A stretch of 64,000 nt of DNA from Oscillospiraceae bacterium (GCA_902363145.1 CABIZB010000007.1:1-64000), one strand, 5' to 3'; counted from the stretch's first letter, positions 1 through 8,574 are shown. The notes: generated by a model from the letters alone, not told the origin. Translations and numbers: made by a program.

Positions 1-34
1 CGTACAGAGCTGTGATTTTCTCATTTTTTCTCAT
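1..34 (-). CDS. Serine recombinase, first 11 codons (partial)
   Basis: An ATG at position 34 is preceded at 42-49 by GAAAGGAG on the minus strand, a strong ribosome-binding site. The encoded start, MRKNEKITALY, is the typical beginning of large serine recombinases of clostridial mobile elements, where the stretch leads into the catalytic-serine motif (Y-x-R-L-S). The rest lies outside the window, so domain content and catalytic residues cannot be checked. It presumably integrates the element that interrupts virD4. The start is in frame with the upstream virD4 remnant. Confidence 0.6.
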   Translation of the reverse strand, partial: MRKNEKITALY

Positions 35-118
35 AACTTGCGCTCCTTTCTTTGATTTTGGGTTGTGTGTTCTAAGAGACTTCCCAACCGCTTGATTAAG
101 AAGTCTTTTAGAGCATAC
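1..118 (-). mobile_element. Edge of a second mobile element inserted in virD4
   Basis: The reading frame of the coupling-protein gene leaves the VirD4 family at about position 119 and runs without a stop into a ribosome-binding site and the start of a serine recombinase. In intact relatives as I recall them, the LAAG motif is followed by a KTAKSI-type segment; here it is followed by unrelated residues. The simplest reading is that a recombinase-carrying element integrated into virD4. Only its first ~118 bases are in the window, so cargo and far end cannot be seen. Confidence 0.6.
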
Positions 119-1090
119 AACACCCGCCGCAAGTTTGTATTTTTTGTACTGCTTGACTGCAAAATGTTCCGGGTCTTTTTCTTCCAGACGTTCAAACATG
201 AGGTCAACCGGGTTCTGGAAGTCCTCGTCGTCCTCGCGGGCTTCCGACGCATTTATCATTTCAAGCAGCGTCGTGAAGTTCTTCTCGTCCTCCGGGGCTT
301 CATACCAGATATAGCCGATTAGTGCGGTATAGTAGAGCTTTTCCGCTTTCACCCAGAAATCCTCGCCGGATTTTTCCCCGTCGCCTTTGGTGTTGGCGAT
401 AATGGTATTGACTAACTTCAAAATGTCCTTTTCGCTCCGCAGATAGGCAAAGGGGTTGTATTTCATGGATTTTTTGAAGTTAATCGTATTTAGCACTTTG
501 ATACGGTATTTGTACCGCTGCAACATTTTTCCGGTTTCCAAAATCAGTGTTCCTTTCGGGTCAGTGACGATATACGACGTTGGAAAATCCTTTGACGTAC
601 ATTGCATGAGCGACGGTTTCACAAAGAACCGGGTCTTGCCGCTGCCGGAACCGCCGATTACAAGGATATTTTTGTTTCTTGCGTATTTCGGCTGCTTCGG
701 GCGGCTGTTCATGGTGAGCCGTTCCGTCTGCGTTAAGGGGATATTATTCTCAAATACCGGGTCTGTGTATGGCTTTATATCGTCAGCCCCGCCCCAACGC
801 GCCGAACCGTATTCTGTCCCGCGGCGGTATTTCTTCGCGTTCTTGCCTTTGGTGTAGATAATCAGCCGAACAATGACCGCCCCCGCAATGCCTAAAGCTA
901 AGTCTGCCGGGTGGAAGCTCGGCGCGATACTGGAAAAGGCGGCGGTAAAACCGTCCCCAAGATGTAGCAGCTTTGCGCTTGCGTCCGCGCCGGGGGAGAG
1001 CCGGACAGCCGCGCCCGCTTTATCAAAGAGCCAGACAAAGAGCAGATACGGGAGATTTAAGATAAGCAGCTTCTTGATTTCCGGCTTCAT
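119..1090 (-). pseudogene. VirD4/TraG-type coupling protein, truncated by insertion
   Basis: Coupling proteins of this family are membrane ATPases that bring the relaxase-DNA complex to the conjugation pore. The start ATG at 1090 overlaps the pcfB stop (ATGA). N-terminal hydrophobic segments lie at about residues 7-22 and 62-80. The Walker A motif GGSGSGKTRFF is near residue 147, followed by a YIVTDPKG strand. About 324 residues remain, roughly half of the usual ~600. The Walker B and C-terminal all-alpha region are missing after LAAG, where the frame fuses to the incoming element. The protein should be inactive unless the second element excises. Confidence 0.75.
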
Positions 1091-1563
1091 AGCGATACCT
1101 CCCTGTCCTTGTTCTTGACCTTTGCCCGTTCCGCGTTTCTGCCCTGTGCAGCTTCTTTGAGGGTAGAGAGCAGCTTTCGGATTGAGGGCTTTTTCTCCTG
1201 TGTCAGCTTTTTTGCGGAAAATTCCTTAAAGGCTGCGGTCAGCACGTCCGCGTCCCGCCCCTTGAAGAAAACCAGATAGCGGGGCGGGCTTTCCGTCGCG
1301 TCCTTTTTCAGCGCAAAGTCGATACCGTACTTTTTCGCCGTACTCTCAAAGGCTTTGATATTGCCCTCGGTAATCTCAATGTTGGAAACGCCCGCGTTCT
1401 GCTTCATAAGCTGCTTTAAGCTCTGCTTGCCCTGTGGCGGTTTGGAAAGCTGCTTTTTTCCCTTTGACAGTATGGCTTTCATTGCCTTTTGGAGCGTCTG
1501 GGCGGTCAGCTTCCCGGTCTTGATGTAAAGGGCTATGGTCTTTTCGTTTACTTCGTCCTGCAA
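1087..1563 (-). CDS. PcfB/DUF3801 family conjugation protein
   Basis: This 158-residue basic protein matches the PcfB (DUF3801) family, small cytoplasmic proteins encoded directly upstream of VirD4-type coupling proteins in Gram-positive conjugative elements. The family name comes from pCF10, where PcfB belongs to the transfer gene set. Visible features are a Lys/Gln-rich central helix region, a YLVFFKGRDADVL strand-helix segment near residues 95-110, and a highly charged tail. Its stop overlaps the virD4 start by four bases, indicating translational coupling. No catalytic motif is visible. Confidence 0.8.
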   Translation of the reverse strand: MQDEVNEKTIALYIKTGKLTAQTLQKAMKAILSKGKKQLSKPPQGKQSLKQLMKQNAGVSNIEITEGNIKAFESTAKKYGIDFALKKDATESPPRYLVFFKGRDADVLTAAFKEFSAKKLTQEKKPSIRKLLSTLKEAAQGRNAERAKVKNKDREVSL

Positions 1564-1604
1564 TTTGTCGCGTCCTCCTTTCGCGTTTCTTTATGGGGCG
1601 GCGG

Positions 1605-1826
1605 TCAGATACGCACCCGCAGCCCGTTCAAGTCCTCGGCTCTGATACCCACAAGATACCAGTTGTCGCCGTACTCAATCCGGGTCGGCTTCCACTTGCC
1701 CCGCACGAATACGTCAAAACATTCTCCACAATGCAGCCCGCCATAGTAGCTGTTTAAGTCAAAGCGAATGTCGTAACGGTCGGTGCGCTCGTCAAATACC
1801 AATGCTCCTGTCATTTTCTGTGCCAT
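1605..1826 (-). CDS. DUF5348 family small protein
   Basis: This 73-residue protein starts at MAQKMTGALVFD, chosen because an AGGAGG-type ribosome-binding site sits just upstream; the longer possible start at 1874 overlaps the previous gene. The sequence has the pattern of DUF5348 proteins, which sit in the same place in Tn1549-like elements: a Y-D-I-R-F-D-L segment, a G-L-H-C-G-E-C-F cysteine pair and an aromatic-rich second half. Function is unknown. It lies between the replication initiator and pcfB, so it probably belongs to the transfer/replication module. Confidence 0.7.
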   Translation of the reverse strand: MAQKMTGALVFDERTDRYDIRFDLNSYYGGLHCGECFDVFVRGKWKPTRIEYGDNWYLVGIRAEDLNGLRVRI

Positions 1827-1849
1827 AATAAAATCCTCCTTTTGTTGTT

Positions 1850-2833
1850 TTACAGGCTTTCGCCCGGTTTGCATGAATAATAGTCCGGGTCGCCGTACTG
1901 CGGCTTCTTCGGTGACAGTGCGCCGCTTGCCATGTCATGGGCGACAAGGGAAGTGTAATAATTGCCGATAGTGGACGGGGCGTTGAAAAGGGCTGCTTTC
2001 AGATATTGCTTGATGTTGCGGATTTTCGTTGTGTTCTCCCGCATACAGTCAAGCACAAAGCGGATATGCTCGCCGTCCAGTTTCATAAACTTTGACTTCA
2101 CAAGCTCTGCCGGGTAGTCGTCCCCCGCAATCCGTACCCGCTTTCTGGCGGTGCATACGGTTTCAAGCATGAGGTCTACAATCTCGTCAAGCCTGTCACT
2201 GTCAAACTTCATGTCCTGTTTGAGAATGTGGTAGTCGATATTGTCCTTGATGATTTCCCGGTATATATCAACTGCGCTCTGTGCTGCCGCTTCCGTTCCT
2301 TTCCGTTCCGGCGGCGTAGCCGCTTCTCTGCAAGGAGAGGGGTTAGGGGAAAGGATAGGAATGGAATGGGTACTTTGTTCATCAGTAATTATTTTTTCTT
2401 TTTTTGGTAAGTCAGTTCTTTGTATATCTTTATTTAATTGCGTTGGATTTTCCAACGTAGGTTTTTCCAATGTAGGTTTTTCCTGTGTTGGATTATCCAA
2501 TGTTGGATTTTCCAATGTAGGTAAATCCGGCGTAGGCGGCTGCGGCTGCTCGAATATCACATAGTCCGCGCCCCGCAAGCGTCCTTTCTCGTCGCGCTCC
2601 CTTGAACGGACGATATACCCGGCGCGTTCAAGCTCCTTAATGGCTTCGCGGATAGCGTCTATCTTCTCCCGGTTGATAAGGGATAAGCCTTTCAAGGTGT
2701 AGTCCCAATCTTCGGGGAGTGACAGCATTTGCGACAACAGCCCCTTTGCCTTTAGGGAAAGCTCCTTGTTGCGTAGGTGGTGGTTGCTCATTACGGTGTA
2801 GCCCTTGTTCCGTTCCACTCTGAAAACTGCCAT
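1850..2833 (-). CDS. Replication initiator-like protein with DUF6017 domain
   Basis: This 327-residue protein has an N-terminal winged-helix domain (about residues 1-100, RepA_N-like, with NHHLRNKELSLKAKGLLS and a second helix-turn-helix around INREKIDAIREAI), a low-complexity Pro/Thr linker (about 105-150), and a C-terminal DUF6017 domain (about 190-310, ending in a RNIKQYLKAALFNAP-type segment). Proteins of this kind are the first genes of clostridial conjugative elements and are thought to initiate autonomous replication of the excised circle. The start follows an AAAGGAG ribosome-binding site. The linker carries a tandem repeat. Confidence 0.8.
   Translation of the reverse strand: MAVFRVERNKGYTVMSNHHLRNKELSLKAKGLLSQMLSLPEDWDYTLKGLSLINREKIDAIREAIKELERAGYIVRSRERDEKGRLRGADYVIFEQPQPPTPDLPTLENPTLDNPTQEKPTLEKPTLENPTQLNKDIQRTDLPKKEKIITDEQSTHSIPILSPNPSPCREAATPPERKGTEAAAQSAVDIYREIIKDNIDYHILKQDMKFDSDRLDEIVDLMLETVCTARKRVRIAGDDYPAELVKSKFMKLDGEHIRFVLDCMRENTTKIRNIKQYLKAALFNAPSTIGNYYTSLVAHDMASGALSPKKPQYGDPDYYSCKPGESL
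2440..2530 (-). repeat. 15-bp tandem repeat in the initiator linker
   Basis: Successive 15-base units of the type CCAATGTAGGTTTTT encode a repeated pentapeptide, Pro-Thr-(Leu/Gln)-(Glu/Asp)-(Asn/Lys), about six times. The units are diverged but in register. The repeat lies in the flexible linker between the DNA-binding and DUF6017 domains, so copy number could vary without breaking the frame. Confidence 0.75.
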
Positions 2834-3067
2834 AGTTCATAACTCCTTTGCTTTGGATTTGTTACGCAGTAGAAGCGCGGTTTCGGGGGATAAGGTATAA
2901 ATCCCTTTCCGCACCAGATACGCGCCCGGAAAACCGCTTGTAGCAAGGCTTTTTCTGCCCCTACTGCGTAACAAAGGGCATGAAAAAAGCGGCGTTCCTG
3001 TTCTCCCATGTAGAGAGTAAGAAACGCCGCTTCTGCGTCGTATTCAGTTTTTAGTACAATACCCTGC
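2834..3067. other. Non-coding end region of the conjugative element with inverted repeats
   Basis: Upstream of the replication initiator lies a region with two perfect inverted repeats. The first is a 12-bp pair (2861-2872 with 2961-2972, GTTACGCAGTAG) enclosing GC-rich smaller dyads. The second is a 10-bp pair (2987-2996 with 3023-3032, AAGCGGCGTT). A 72-codon open frame crosses it on the minus strand, but the dyads explain the sequence better than coding. It could hold an origin, a control site or the element end; I cannot tell which. Confidence 0.5.
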
Positions 3068-3136
3068 TTGTCCGTCGCTCGAAAAACCTTGATTTTCCAG
3101 TGTTTTCAAAAGTATCGTTATCTAACGTCAGCTTTT

Positions 3137-4573
3137 AACAGACCTGATTTTAAGGCAATGATCGCTGAATGTGAATCAAAAAAAATCAGCACAATAATCG
3201 TTAAAGATATGTCACGTTTAGGTCGTAACTATCTTATGGTCGGTTATTATACTGAAATTTATTTTCCTGAAAATAATATTCACTTCATTGCTATAAATGA
3301 TGATGTCGATTCGGTAAAGGGTGACAACGAATTCACACCATTCAGAAATATTATGAATGAATGGTACGTCAAGGACACGAGCAAAAAAGTAAAGTCTGTC
3401 ATTCATAATAAAGGAATGTCGGGAGAGAGAATTTGCAACAATGTTATTTATGGATACAAACATAATCCCGATAATCCAAAGGAATGGATCGTTGATGAAG
3501 AAGCTGCTCAGAATGTCAGGACAATCTTCCAACTGTTTCTGAACGGAAAGGGAACTTCTCAGATAGCAAAGTATCTTCATTCCGAGAAAATTCTTGTTCC
3601 GTCTGTTTACGCAAGGGAACATGGAAAAATCTCTGCAAGGGCAACTCCTGCCGATCCTTGCCTTTGGGACAGCAAAACCATTAGGGAAATGCTCAAACGC
3701 CAAGAGTATGTAGGAGATACGGTCAATTTCAAAACAAAAAAAGTATCGTATAAGAGCAAGAAAAAAATATATTTGGATAAAAGTGAATATGTTATTTTTC
3801 CTGATACGCAAGAACCGATTATTGACCGTGACACATACGAACGTGTTCAAAAAATAATGGAGAGCAGAAAAAAAGTGCCGATAGTCAGAGAGCCTGATCC
3901 TTTAGGCGGCTATATTTTTTGTGCTGACTGCGGCAGCAGAATGTACATTACAAGAAGTACAGTTTTTCCGAAAAAGAATTGCTATCATTGCGGCAGATAT
4001 AAACGTTCATCGGAACTTTGCTCATCTCATTACATAAGAGAATGTGTTATCAATCAGCTAATACTGAATGAGCTCCAAAAAGTTTTTTCTATCGTCAAAA
4101 ATGATAGAGAAAGATTCTTGAATGTTGCCATTCAAAGCTATGCGAACAGAACATCTTATGATGTGAAAAAACTTCGCAAAGACAAGCAGCTCTGTGAGCA
4201 AAGAATACAGGAACTTGATGTTCTTATCAAGAAAATTTTTGAGCAGTCTGTTCTTGGAACTCTGAGCAAGGAACGCTTAGCAACTTTAGCCGCCGGATAT
4301 GAAAGCGAGCAAGCAGAAATAAAAAATAAGCTGTCTGCAATATCGAAAGAAATCGAAATCACAGACAGCAAACAGCTTAATGCTGACAGATTCATTGCTA
4401 TTGTAGATAAATACACAAACATTGATTCCCTTACTCCTGAAATCATGTCGGAGTTCATCGACAAAGTGTTGGTGCATAAACCAATATACGATGGGAATAA
4501 CAAAAGACATCAGACCATTGAAATTTATTTCAATGGAATAGGTGCATTCGACTACGATAGCTGCAATTCATAA
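3137..4573 (+). pseudogene. Large serine recombinase lacking its catalytic N-terminus
   Basis: From NRPDFKAMI onward the sequence follows large serine recombinases: end of the resolvase domain (IIVKDMSRLGRNYL, FIAINDDVDS, FRNIMNEWYVKDTS), Recombinase domain with GYKHNP-type motif, zinc ribbon (CADCGSRM with a second Cys pair in CYHCG), coiled coil and C-terminal DUF4368-like segment. The first ~60-70 residues, including the catalytic serine and the first arginine motif, are absent. They are replaced by unrelated codons (open frame from 3068), at the boundary with the conjugative element. It cannot perform strand exchange. The low GC content differs from the element to its left. Confidence 0.8.
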
Positions 4574-4604
4574 GCAGTGGCTTCGTAGAGTGACTTCAAC
4601 ACCT

Positions 4605-4680
4605 CTTGACCCCCGCAAGCCTTTCGGGAAAAAGGCTTGACCTAAACCCTTTGCCTTGTGCTTATTTGTGCTGACTTTTT
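4605..4680 (+). repeat. Modular intergenic repeat, short copy D
   Basis: This segment after the recombinase shares the GCCTTTCGGGAAAAAGGC hairpin (about 4619-4636) and the motif that follows it, of the form GAC-C-T-AAACCCTTTGCC then TTGTGCTTATTTGTG, with the copy at 15260-15355. The last part is also shared with the copy at 57305-57622. It is the 3' module of a dispersed repeat family. Confidence 0.7.
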
Positions 4681-4705
4681 CATTTGCTTCACGCCCTTTG
4701 GGACG

Positions 4706-4738
4706 AAAAAAAGGCTGATGCGTTTGCACCAGCCTTTT
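4706..4738 (-). terminator. Rho-independent terminator of glgP
   Basis: Arms AAAAGGCTG (4709-4717) and CAGCCTTTT (4730-4738) form a hairpin; read on the minus strand it is followed by a run of seven U. It lies just past the glycogen phosphorylase stop. Confidence 0.85.
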
Positions 4739-4756
4739 CTTATATAAAGCTTATTC

Positions 4757-7156
4757 TTACTTGGTAAGCTTCCAGATGTTCTTTGCGTACTCGTCAACAG
4801 CACGGTCAGCAGAGAACACACCTGCACCTGCAATGTTGTAAAGGGACATATTGTTCCACTTTGCAGGATCCTTGTAGCACTCGGAAGCATACTGCTGTGC
4901 GGACTGATATGCGTCAAAGTCTGCCAGAACCATGTAGGGATCCTTGTACTTGAGGGTGTTTGCAACTTCCTCAAATGTGCAGCCGTTGATGCCCCTGTAC
5001 ATCTTGTTGAGTGCCTTGCGGATAACCTCGTTGTTGTTTACGTACTCTTCGGGACGGTAGCCCTGTGCCTTCTTTGCAAGGACTTCTTCTGTGGTCATAC
5101 CGAAGATGAAGATGTTGTTCTTGCCTACCTGCTCCTTGATCTCAACGTTTGCGCCGTCAAGTGTACCAAGGGTAAGAGCACCGTTGAGCATGAGCTTCAT
5201 GTTACCTGTACCCGATGCCTCTGTACCTGCCAGAGAGATCTGCTCGGAAACCTCTGCTGCGGGCATGAGCAGCTCGGAAAGTGTTACACGGTAATCTTCA
5301 AGGAAGAATACCTGAAGCTTCTTGCTGATAACAGGGTTCTTCTTGATCTCCTCGCCCAGTGCCCAGATCATCTTGATGATCTGCTTTGCAAGATAGTAGC
5401 CGGGAGCTGCCTTAGCTGCAAATACGTAGGTCTTGGGCTGGAACTCCATGTTGGGGTCCTCCAGGAGAGCGTTGTACTCTGCAATGATATTGAGAGCGTT
5501 GAGGTTCTGTCTCTTATATTCGTGGAGACGCTTTACCTGAACGTCAAAGATTGCATCGGTGTTAAGAACAGTACCGTAGTTCTGCTTAACGAACTTTGCA
5601 AATCTCTTCTTGTTTTCCAGCTTGATCTTAGCCAGCTGCTCAAGCACCTGCTTGTCGCCGTCGTACTTGGCAAACTTGGAAAGCTCCGCTGCGTTCTTCT
5701 TGAAGCCGGGACCGATGGTATCGGTAAGGAGCTGGGTAAGTCCGGGGTTGGACTGGAGCAGCCATCTTCTGTATGCGATACCGTTGGTAACGTTCTGGAA
5801 CTTATGAGGAGTGTAGCTGTACTCGTTCTTGAATACATCTTCCTTGATGATCTCGGAGTGAAGCTTGGAAACGCCGTTTACGCAGTGAGAAGCGCATACG
5901 CACAGGAGTGCCATGTGGATCTGGTTGTTCTGGATAATGGACATTCTGGAAACCTTGTTTCCGTCGCCAAGGCGCTCCATAAGCTCTTCGCAGTAACGGC
6001 GGTTGATCTCGCAGATAATGTCGAAGATACGGGGAGTGATCTGGCGGACAAGGTTAACGTCCCACTTCTCCAGAGCTTCAGCCATAACGGTGTGGTTGGT
6101 GTAAGCGAAGGTGTTGGTAACGATGTACCAGCTCTTGTCCCAGCTGTAGCCGCAGTCATCGAGGAGAACACGCATAAGCTCGGGGATAGCAAGAGTGGGG
6201 TGAGTATCGTTGATGTGGATAGCTACCTTCTCGTGGAGATTATCGAGGGTGCCGTAAACGCTCATATGGCGGTTTACGATATCGCCGATGGAAGCTGCGC
6301 ACATAAAGTACTGCTGACGGTATCTGAGGCTCTTGCCCTCGAGGTGGTTATCGTTGGGGTAAAGTACCTTGGAGATAGCCTGTGCAACAGTGTTCTGGCT
6401 GAGAGCCTTAGCGTAGTCGCCCTGATTGAACATAGCCATATCAAAGGAAGGAGCCTTCGCCTTCCACAGTCTCAGAACGGAAACGCCATCGCTGTCGTAG
6501 CCGGGAACATACATATCGTAAGGAACAGCAACAACGGTGCTGTAGTTCTTGTAGGAAACGTGGTGGTACTGCTGATCCCAGTATTCCTGAAGCTCGCCGT
6601 CGAAATGAACTTCGATGGACTTATCGGTCTTGGGAACAAGCCAGCTCTCGCCGCCGGGAAGCCAGTTATCGGGAAGCTCTGTCTGCCAGCCGTCCTCTAT
6701 CTTCTGCTTGAAGATACCGTACTCATAGCAGATGGAGTAGCCCATTGCAGGATAGCCGTCGGTAGCAAGACCGTCAAGGTAGCAGGCAGCAAGTCTGCCC
6801 AGGCCGCCGTTTCCGAGACCTGCATCAGGCTCGTAATCGTAGATACGGTCAATGTTAACGTCCCACTTCTTGAGGATATCAGTTACCATATCGTTTATTT
6901 CAAGGTTATAAAGGCTTGTCTTGAGAGAACGTCCCATAAGGAACTCCATGGAAAGGTAGTATATTTCCTTCTTTCCTGCGGAATGTACCTGATTGCTGAA
7001 CTTTCTTCTCTTTTCTCTCAGCAGTCCTACAACGACTGCGGAAAGTGCCTTGTAGATCTGATTATCGGAAGCGTCGATAGGAGTGACATTTGCTTCGTTC
7101 TGAAGCTCCTGACGGAGTCTCTCCTCAAAATCTTCCTTATTGATTATTGGCGTCAT
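4757..7156 (-). CDS. glgP: Glycogen/starch phosphorylase
   Basis: At 799 residues this is a full-length family GT35 phosphorylase. It releases glucose-1-phosphate from alpha-1,4-glucans using pyridoxal phosphate in the cytoplasm. Seen in the sequence: N-terminal EIYYLSMEFLMGR, the DAGLGNGGLGRLAACYLD motif near residue 110, HINDTHPTLAIPELMR, VKRLHEYKRQ, and the cofactor lysine in EASGTGNMK near residue 650. The AAGGGG ribosome-binding site fits the chosen start. A promoter (7335-7363) and a LacI-type palindrome (7408-7423) upstream suggest sugar-responsive control. It is transcribed alone, with its own terminator. Confidence 0.95.
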   Translation of the reverse strand: MTPIINKEDFEERLRQELQNEANVTPIDASDNQIYKALSAVVVGLLREKRRKFSNQVHSAGKKEIYYLSMEFLMGRSLKTSLYNLEINDMVTDILKKWDVNIDRIYDYEPDAGLGNGGLGRLAACYLDGLATDGYPAMGYSICYEYGIFKQKIEDGWQTELPDNWLPGGESWLVPKTDKSIEVHFDGELQEYWDQQYHHVSYKNYSTVVAVPYDMYVPGYDSDGVSVLRLWKAKAPSFDMAMFNQGDYAKALSQNTVAQAISKVLYPNDNHLEGKSLRYRQQYFMCAASIGDIVNRHMSVYGTLDNLHEKVAIHINDTHPTLAIPELMRVLLDDCGYSWDKSWYIVTNTFAYTNHTVMAEALEKWDVNLVRQITPRIFDIICEINRRYCEELMERLGDGNKVSRMSIIQNNQIHMALLCVCASHCVNGVSKLHSEIIKEDVFKNEYSYTPHKFQNVTNGIAYRRWLLQSNPGLTQLLTDTIGPGFKKNAAELSKFAKYDGDKQVLEQLAKIKLENKKRFAKFVKQNYGTVLNTDAIFDVQVKRLHEYKRQNLNALNIIAEYNALLEDPNMEFQPKTYVFAAKAAPGYYLAKQIIKMIWALGEEIKKNPVISKKLQVFFLEDYRVTLSELLMPAAEVSEQISLAGTEASGTGNMKLMLNGALTLGTLDGANVEIKEQVGKNNIFIFGMTTEEVLAKKAQGYRPEEYVNNNEVIRKALNKMYRGINGCTFEEVANTLKYKDPYMVLADFDAYQSAQQYASECYKDPAKWNNMSLYNIAGAGVFSADRAVDEYAKNIWKLTK

Positions 7157-7334
7157 GATTTTTTCCCCTTCTTTTGAATAATTTTCAGCAGCCTTGAATG
7201 AATATCAGCTATAGATATCGACAGCTGCCATAACTGCTCAGAAACAATGCTGCACAGAAAGAATACCCACAGATGCCTGCGCAGCCCGTATGCGTATCCA
7301 CGCAAGGAAAAATAAGCAAAATATGCCTATCTAA

Positions 7335-7363
7335 ATTATAAAATACAGATGAACTTTTTTCAA
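7335..7363 (-). promoter_or_regulatory. Probable glgP promoter
   Basis: On the minus strand a -35 TTGAAA (7358-7363) and a -10 TATAAT (7335-7340) are separated by 17 bases. A second, weaker candidate (-10 at 7369-7374) lies just upstream. The leader to the glgP start is about 170 bases, with no recognised riboswitch. Confidence 0.65.
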
Positions 7364-7407
7364 TAGGTATTATATACAAATATTTTCTACCGCCGCAACG
7401 ATAACTT

Positions 7408-7423
7408 GATTAAACGTTTAATC
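7408..7423. promoter_or_regulatory. LacI-family-type operator palindrome
   Basis: GATTAAACGTTTAATC is a perfect 16-bp palindrome with the central CG and flanking A/T typical of LacI/GalR-family operators. It sits about 45 bp upstream of the main glgP -35 element. A closely similar palindrome lies upstream of fliA (31277-31292). Confidence 0.6.
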
Positions 7424-7440
7424 TTACCGCATATGACCGA

Positions 7441-7476
7441 AAAAAGCCGAACAGAAGCGATATCCTGCCCGGCTTT
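7441..7476 (-). terminator. Terminator of the 7482-8531 gene
   Basis: Arms AAAGCCG (7443-7449) and CGGCTTT (7470-7476) form a hairpin followed on the minus strand by U residues, directly after the stop codon at 7482. Confidence 0.7.
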
Positions 7477-7481
7477 GTAAG

Positions 7482-8531
7482 TTATTCCGTTACGTTTGCG
7501 GCTGTGTCGGAGATGTCGGTATCCTCTTCATACTCGGCATATTCATCGGGCAGAGGCTCGGGGTCGGGAACAGCTTCAAGCTCCAGACCATCTGCACGGT
7601 GCTCGGAAAGGAAATTGCGCCAGAAATCAACGGCATAGTCAAAATTAGTCTGCATCTTCTCTTCGCTCATGCCCATGGTCTTTACAGGCTTTCTGAAAGA
7701 AACATACAGGTCGGTGTCGTCAACAGTATCGCAGCCCAGCAGCTCCATAAAATCGGTGCCTGCAAGGCGGTAGCCTATCTCCTCGGCATAAGGGTCATCG
7801 GGGAACAGCTCACGGCAGTCCGCAAAAACGCCGTCCAGTATGTCAAGCTCCTGATATGACTCCTTGTCGCCTATGACCATGACCATATTGCCCGACTGGA
7901 ACTCGCCGATAAGCTTTGTGCGGTCGCTCTGGGCAAGATAAGCCGTTGCCATGTCATTATCCTCATAGCCTGCGGGGATATAGTACAGACGGACAAGCTT
8001 TTCACCGTTGCCATTAACGTCCTCGCCGTACTGGCTCCACAGGGGAGTGAGCTGACCCGAATAATAGCTCATATCATAATCGGAAGCGATGTACATGGCG
8101 GAAATATCGGGGCGCTCACGGGTAACAAGGTCCTGTATAAGGAACGCCGCCAGACCGATAAAAAGCGCCCCCACAATAAGATATGCCTTGTTGTGATAGA
8201 TAAAGTTCGTGAACTTTTCCCATGCGGAGTATTTCTTCTCGGGAACTTTTTCCTTGGGGATATCCTCTTCGGAGATAACGCCCTGTTTCAGCTTTATAAG
8301 CTCCAACCTTTCCTTTCGGAGCTTTTCCTCATATGCCTTGCGGCGCTGCTCCTCACGCTTTGCACGTTCCTCATTCTGACGTGCTTCCTCTTCAAGCTCT
8401 TTGCGTCTTTCCTCTGCGTCTATCTCACGGACAGTCTGCATAAAGGACTTGGGCTTCTGCTTTTTGCCGCTTGCTTCTTTGTTTTCGGCTTCTGCGCCGT
8501 TCAGCTCATTTTCTTTTTTTTCGTTATCCAT
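7482..8531 (-). CDS. Membrane-anchored protein with charged coiled coil, unknown function
   Basis: I do not recognise this 349-residue protein. Residues 1-105 are very rich in Glu, Lys and Arg and form a likely cytoplasmic coiled coil (ERRKELEEEARQNEERAKR). One membrane segment follows (about residues 117-135, AYLIVGALFIGLAAFLIQDL), then an extracellular domain of about 200 residues, and an acidic tail (EYAEYEEDTD). There is no lipobox or cleavable signal, so it is a type II membrane protein. The AGGGTG ribosome-binding site supports the start. It is flanked by terminators and forms a single-gene unit. Confidence 0.75.
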   Translation of the reverse strand: MDNEKKENELNGAEAENKEASGKKQKPKSFMQTVREIDAEERRKELEEEARQNEERAKREEQRRKAYEEKLRKERLELIKLKQGVISEEDIPKEKVPEKKYSAWEKFTNFIYHNKAYLIVGALFIGLAAFLIQDLVTRERPDISAMYIASDYDMSYYSGQLTPLWSQYGEDVNGNGEKLVRLYYIPAGYEDNDMATAYLAQSDRTKLIGEFQSGNMVMVIGDKESYQELDILDGVFADCRELFPDDPYAEEIGYRLAGTDFMELLGCDTVDDTDLYVSFRKPVKTMGMSEEKMQTNFDYAVDFWRNFLSEHRADGLELEAVPDPEPLPDEYAEYEEDTDISDTAANVTE

Positions 8532-8574
8532 CTTATCACCCTGTAAATTTTATAAAAGACTTTATAAATTTTAT

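Larger units (their letters stand above)
119..3136 (-). mobile_element. Integrative conjugative element fragment (terminal part)
   Basis: Four minus-strand genes in conserved order (DUF6017 replication initiator, DUF5348, PcfB/DUF3801, VirD4) form the entry module seen at one end of Tn1549/CTn-like conjugative elements in gut Clostridia. The GC-rich codon use differs from the AT-rich recombinase remnant next to it. The right boundary is inferred to lie between about 3060 and 3136, where recombinase homology resumes. Relaxase, mating-pore genes and integrase are not in the window. Confidence 0.65.

Noticed and set aside
2440..2530. Short regular repeats resembling a CRISPR array
   Set aside because: Units are 15 bp, contiguous without spacers, and encode an in-frame pentapeptide repeat. 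No CRISPR array or cas gene was seen anywhere in the window.
2791..3009. 72-codon minus-strand frame beginning MGEQERRFF
   Set aside because: Overlaps the start of the initiator gene and runs through perfect inverted repeats; a structured non-coding region explains it better, though similar frames may be annotated in databases.
5522..7177. 551-codon plus-strand open frame
   Set aside because: It is the antisense shadow of glgP, whose motifs are unmistakable; GC-rich codons leave few stops on the opposite strand.
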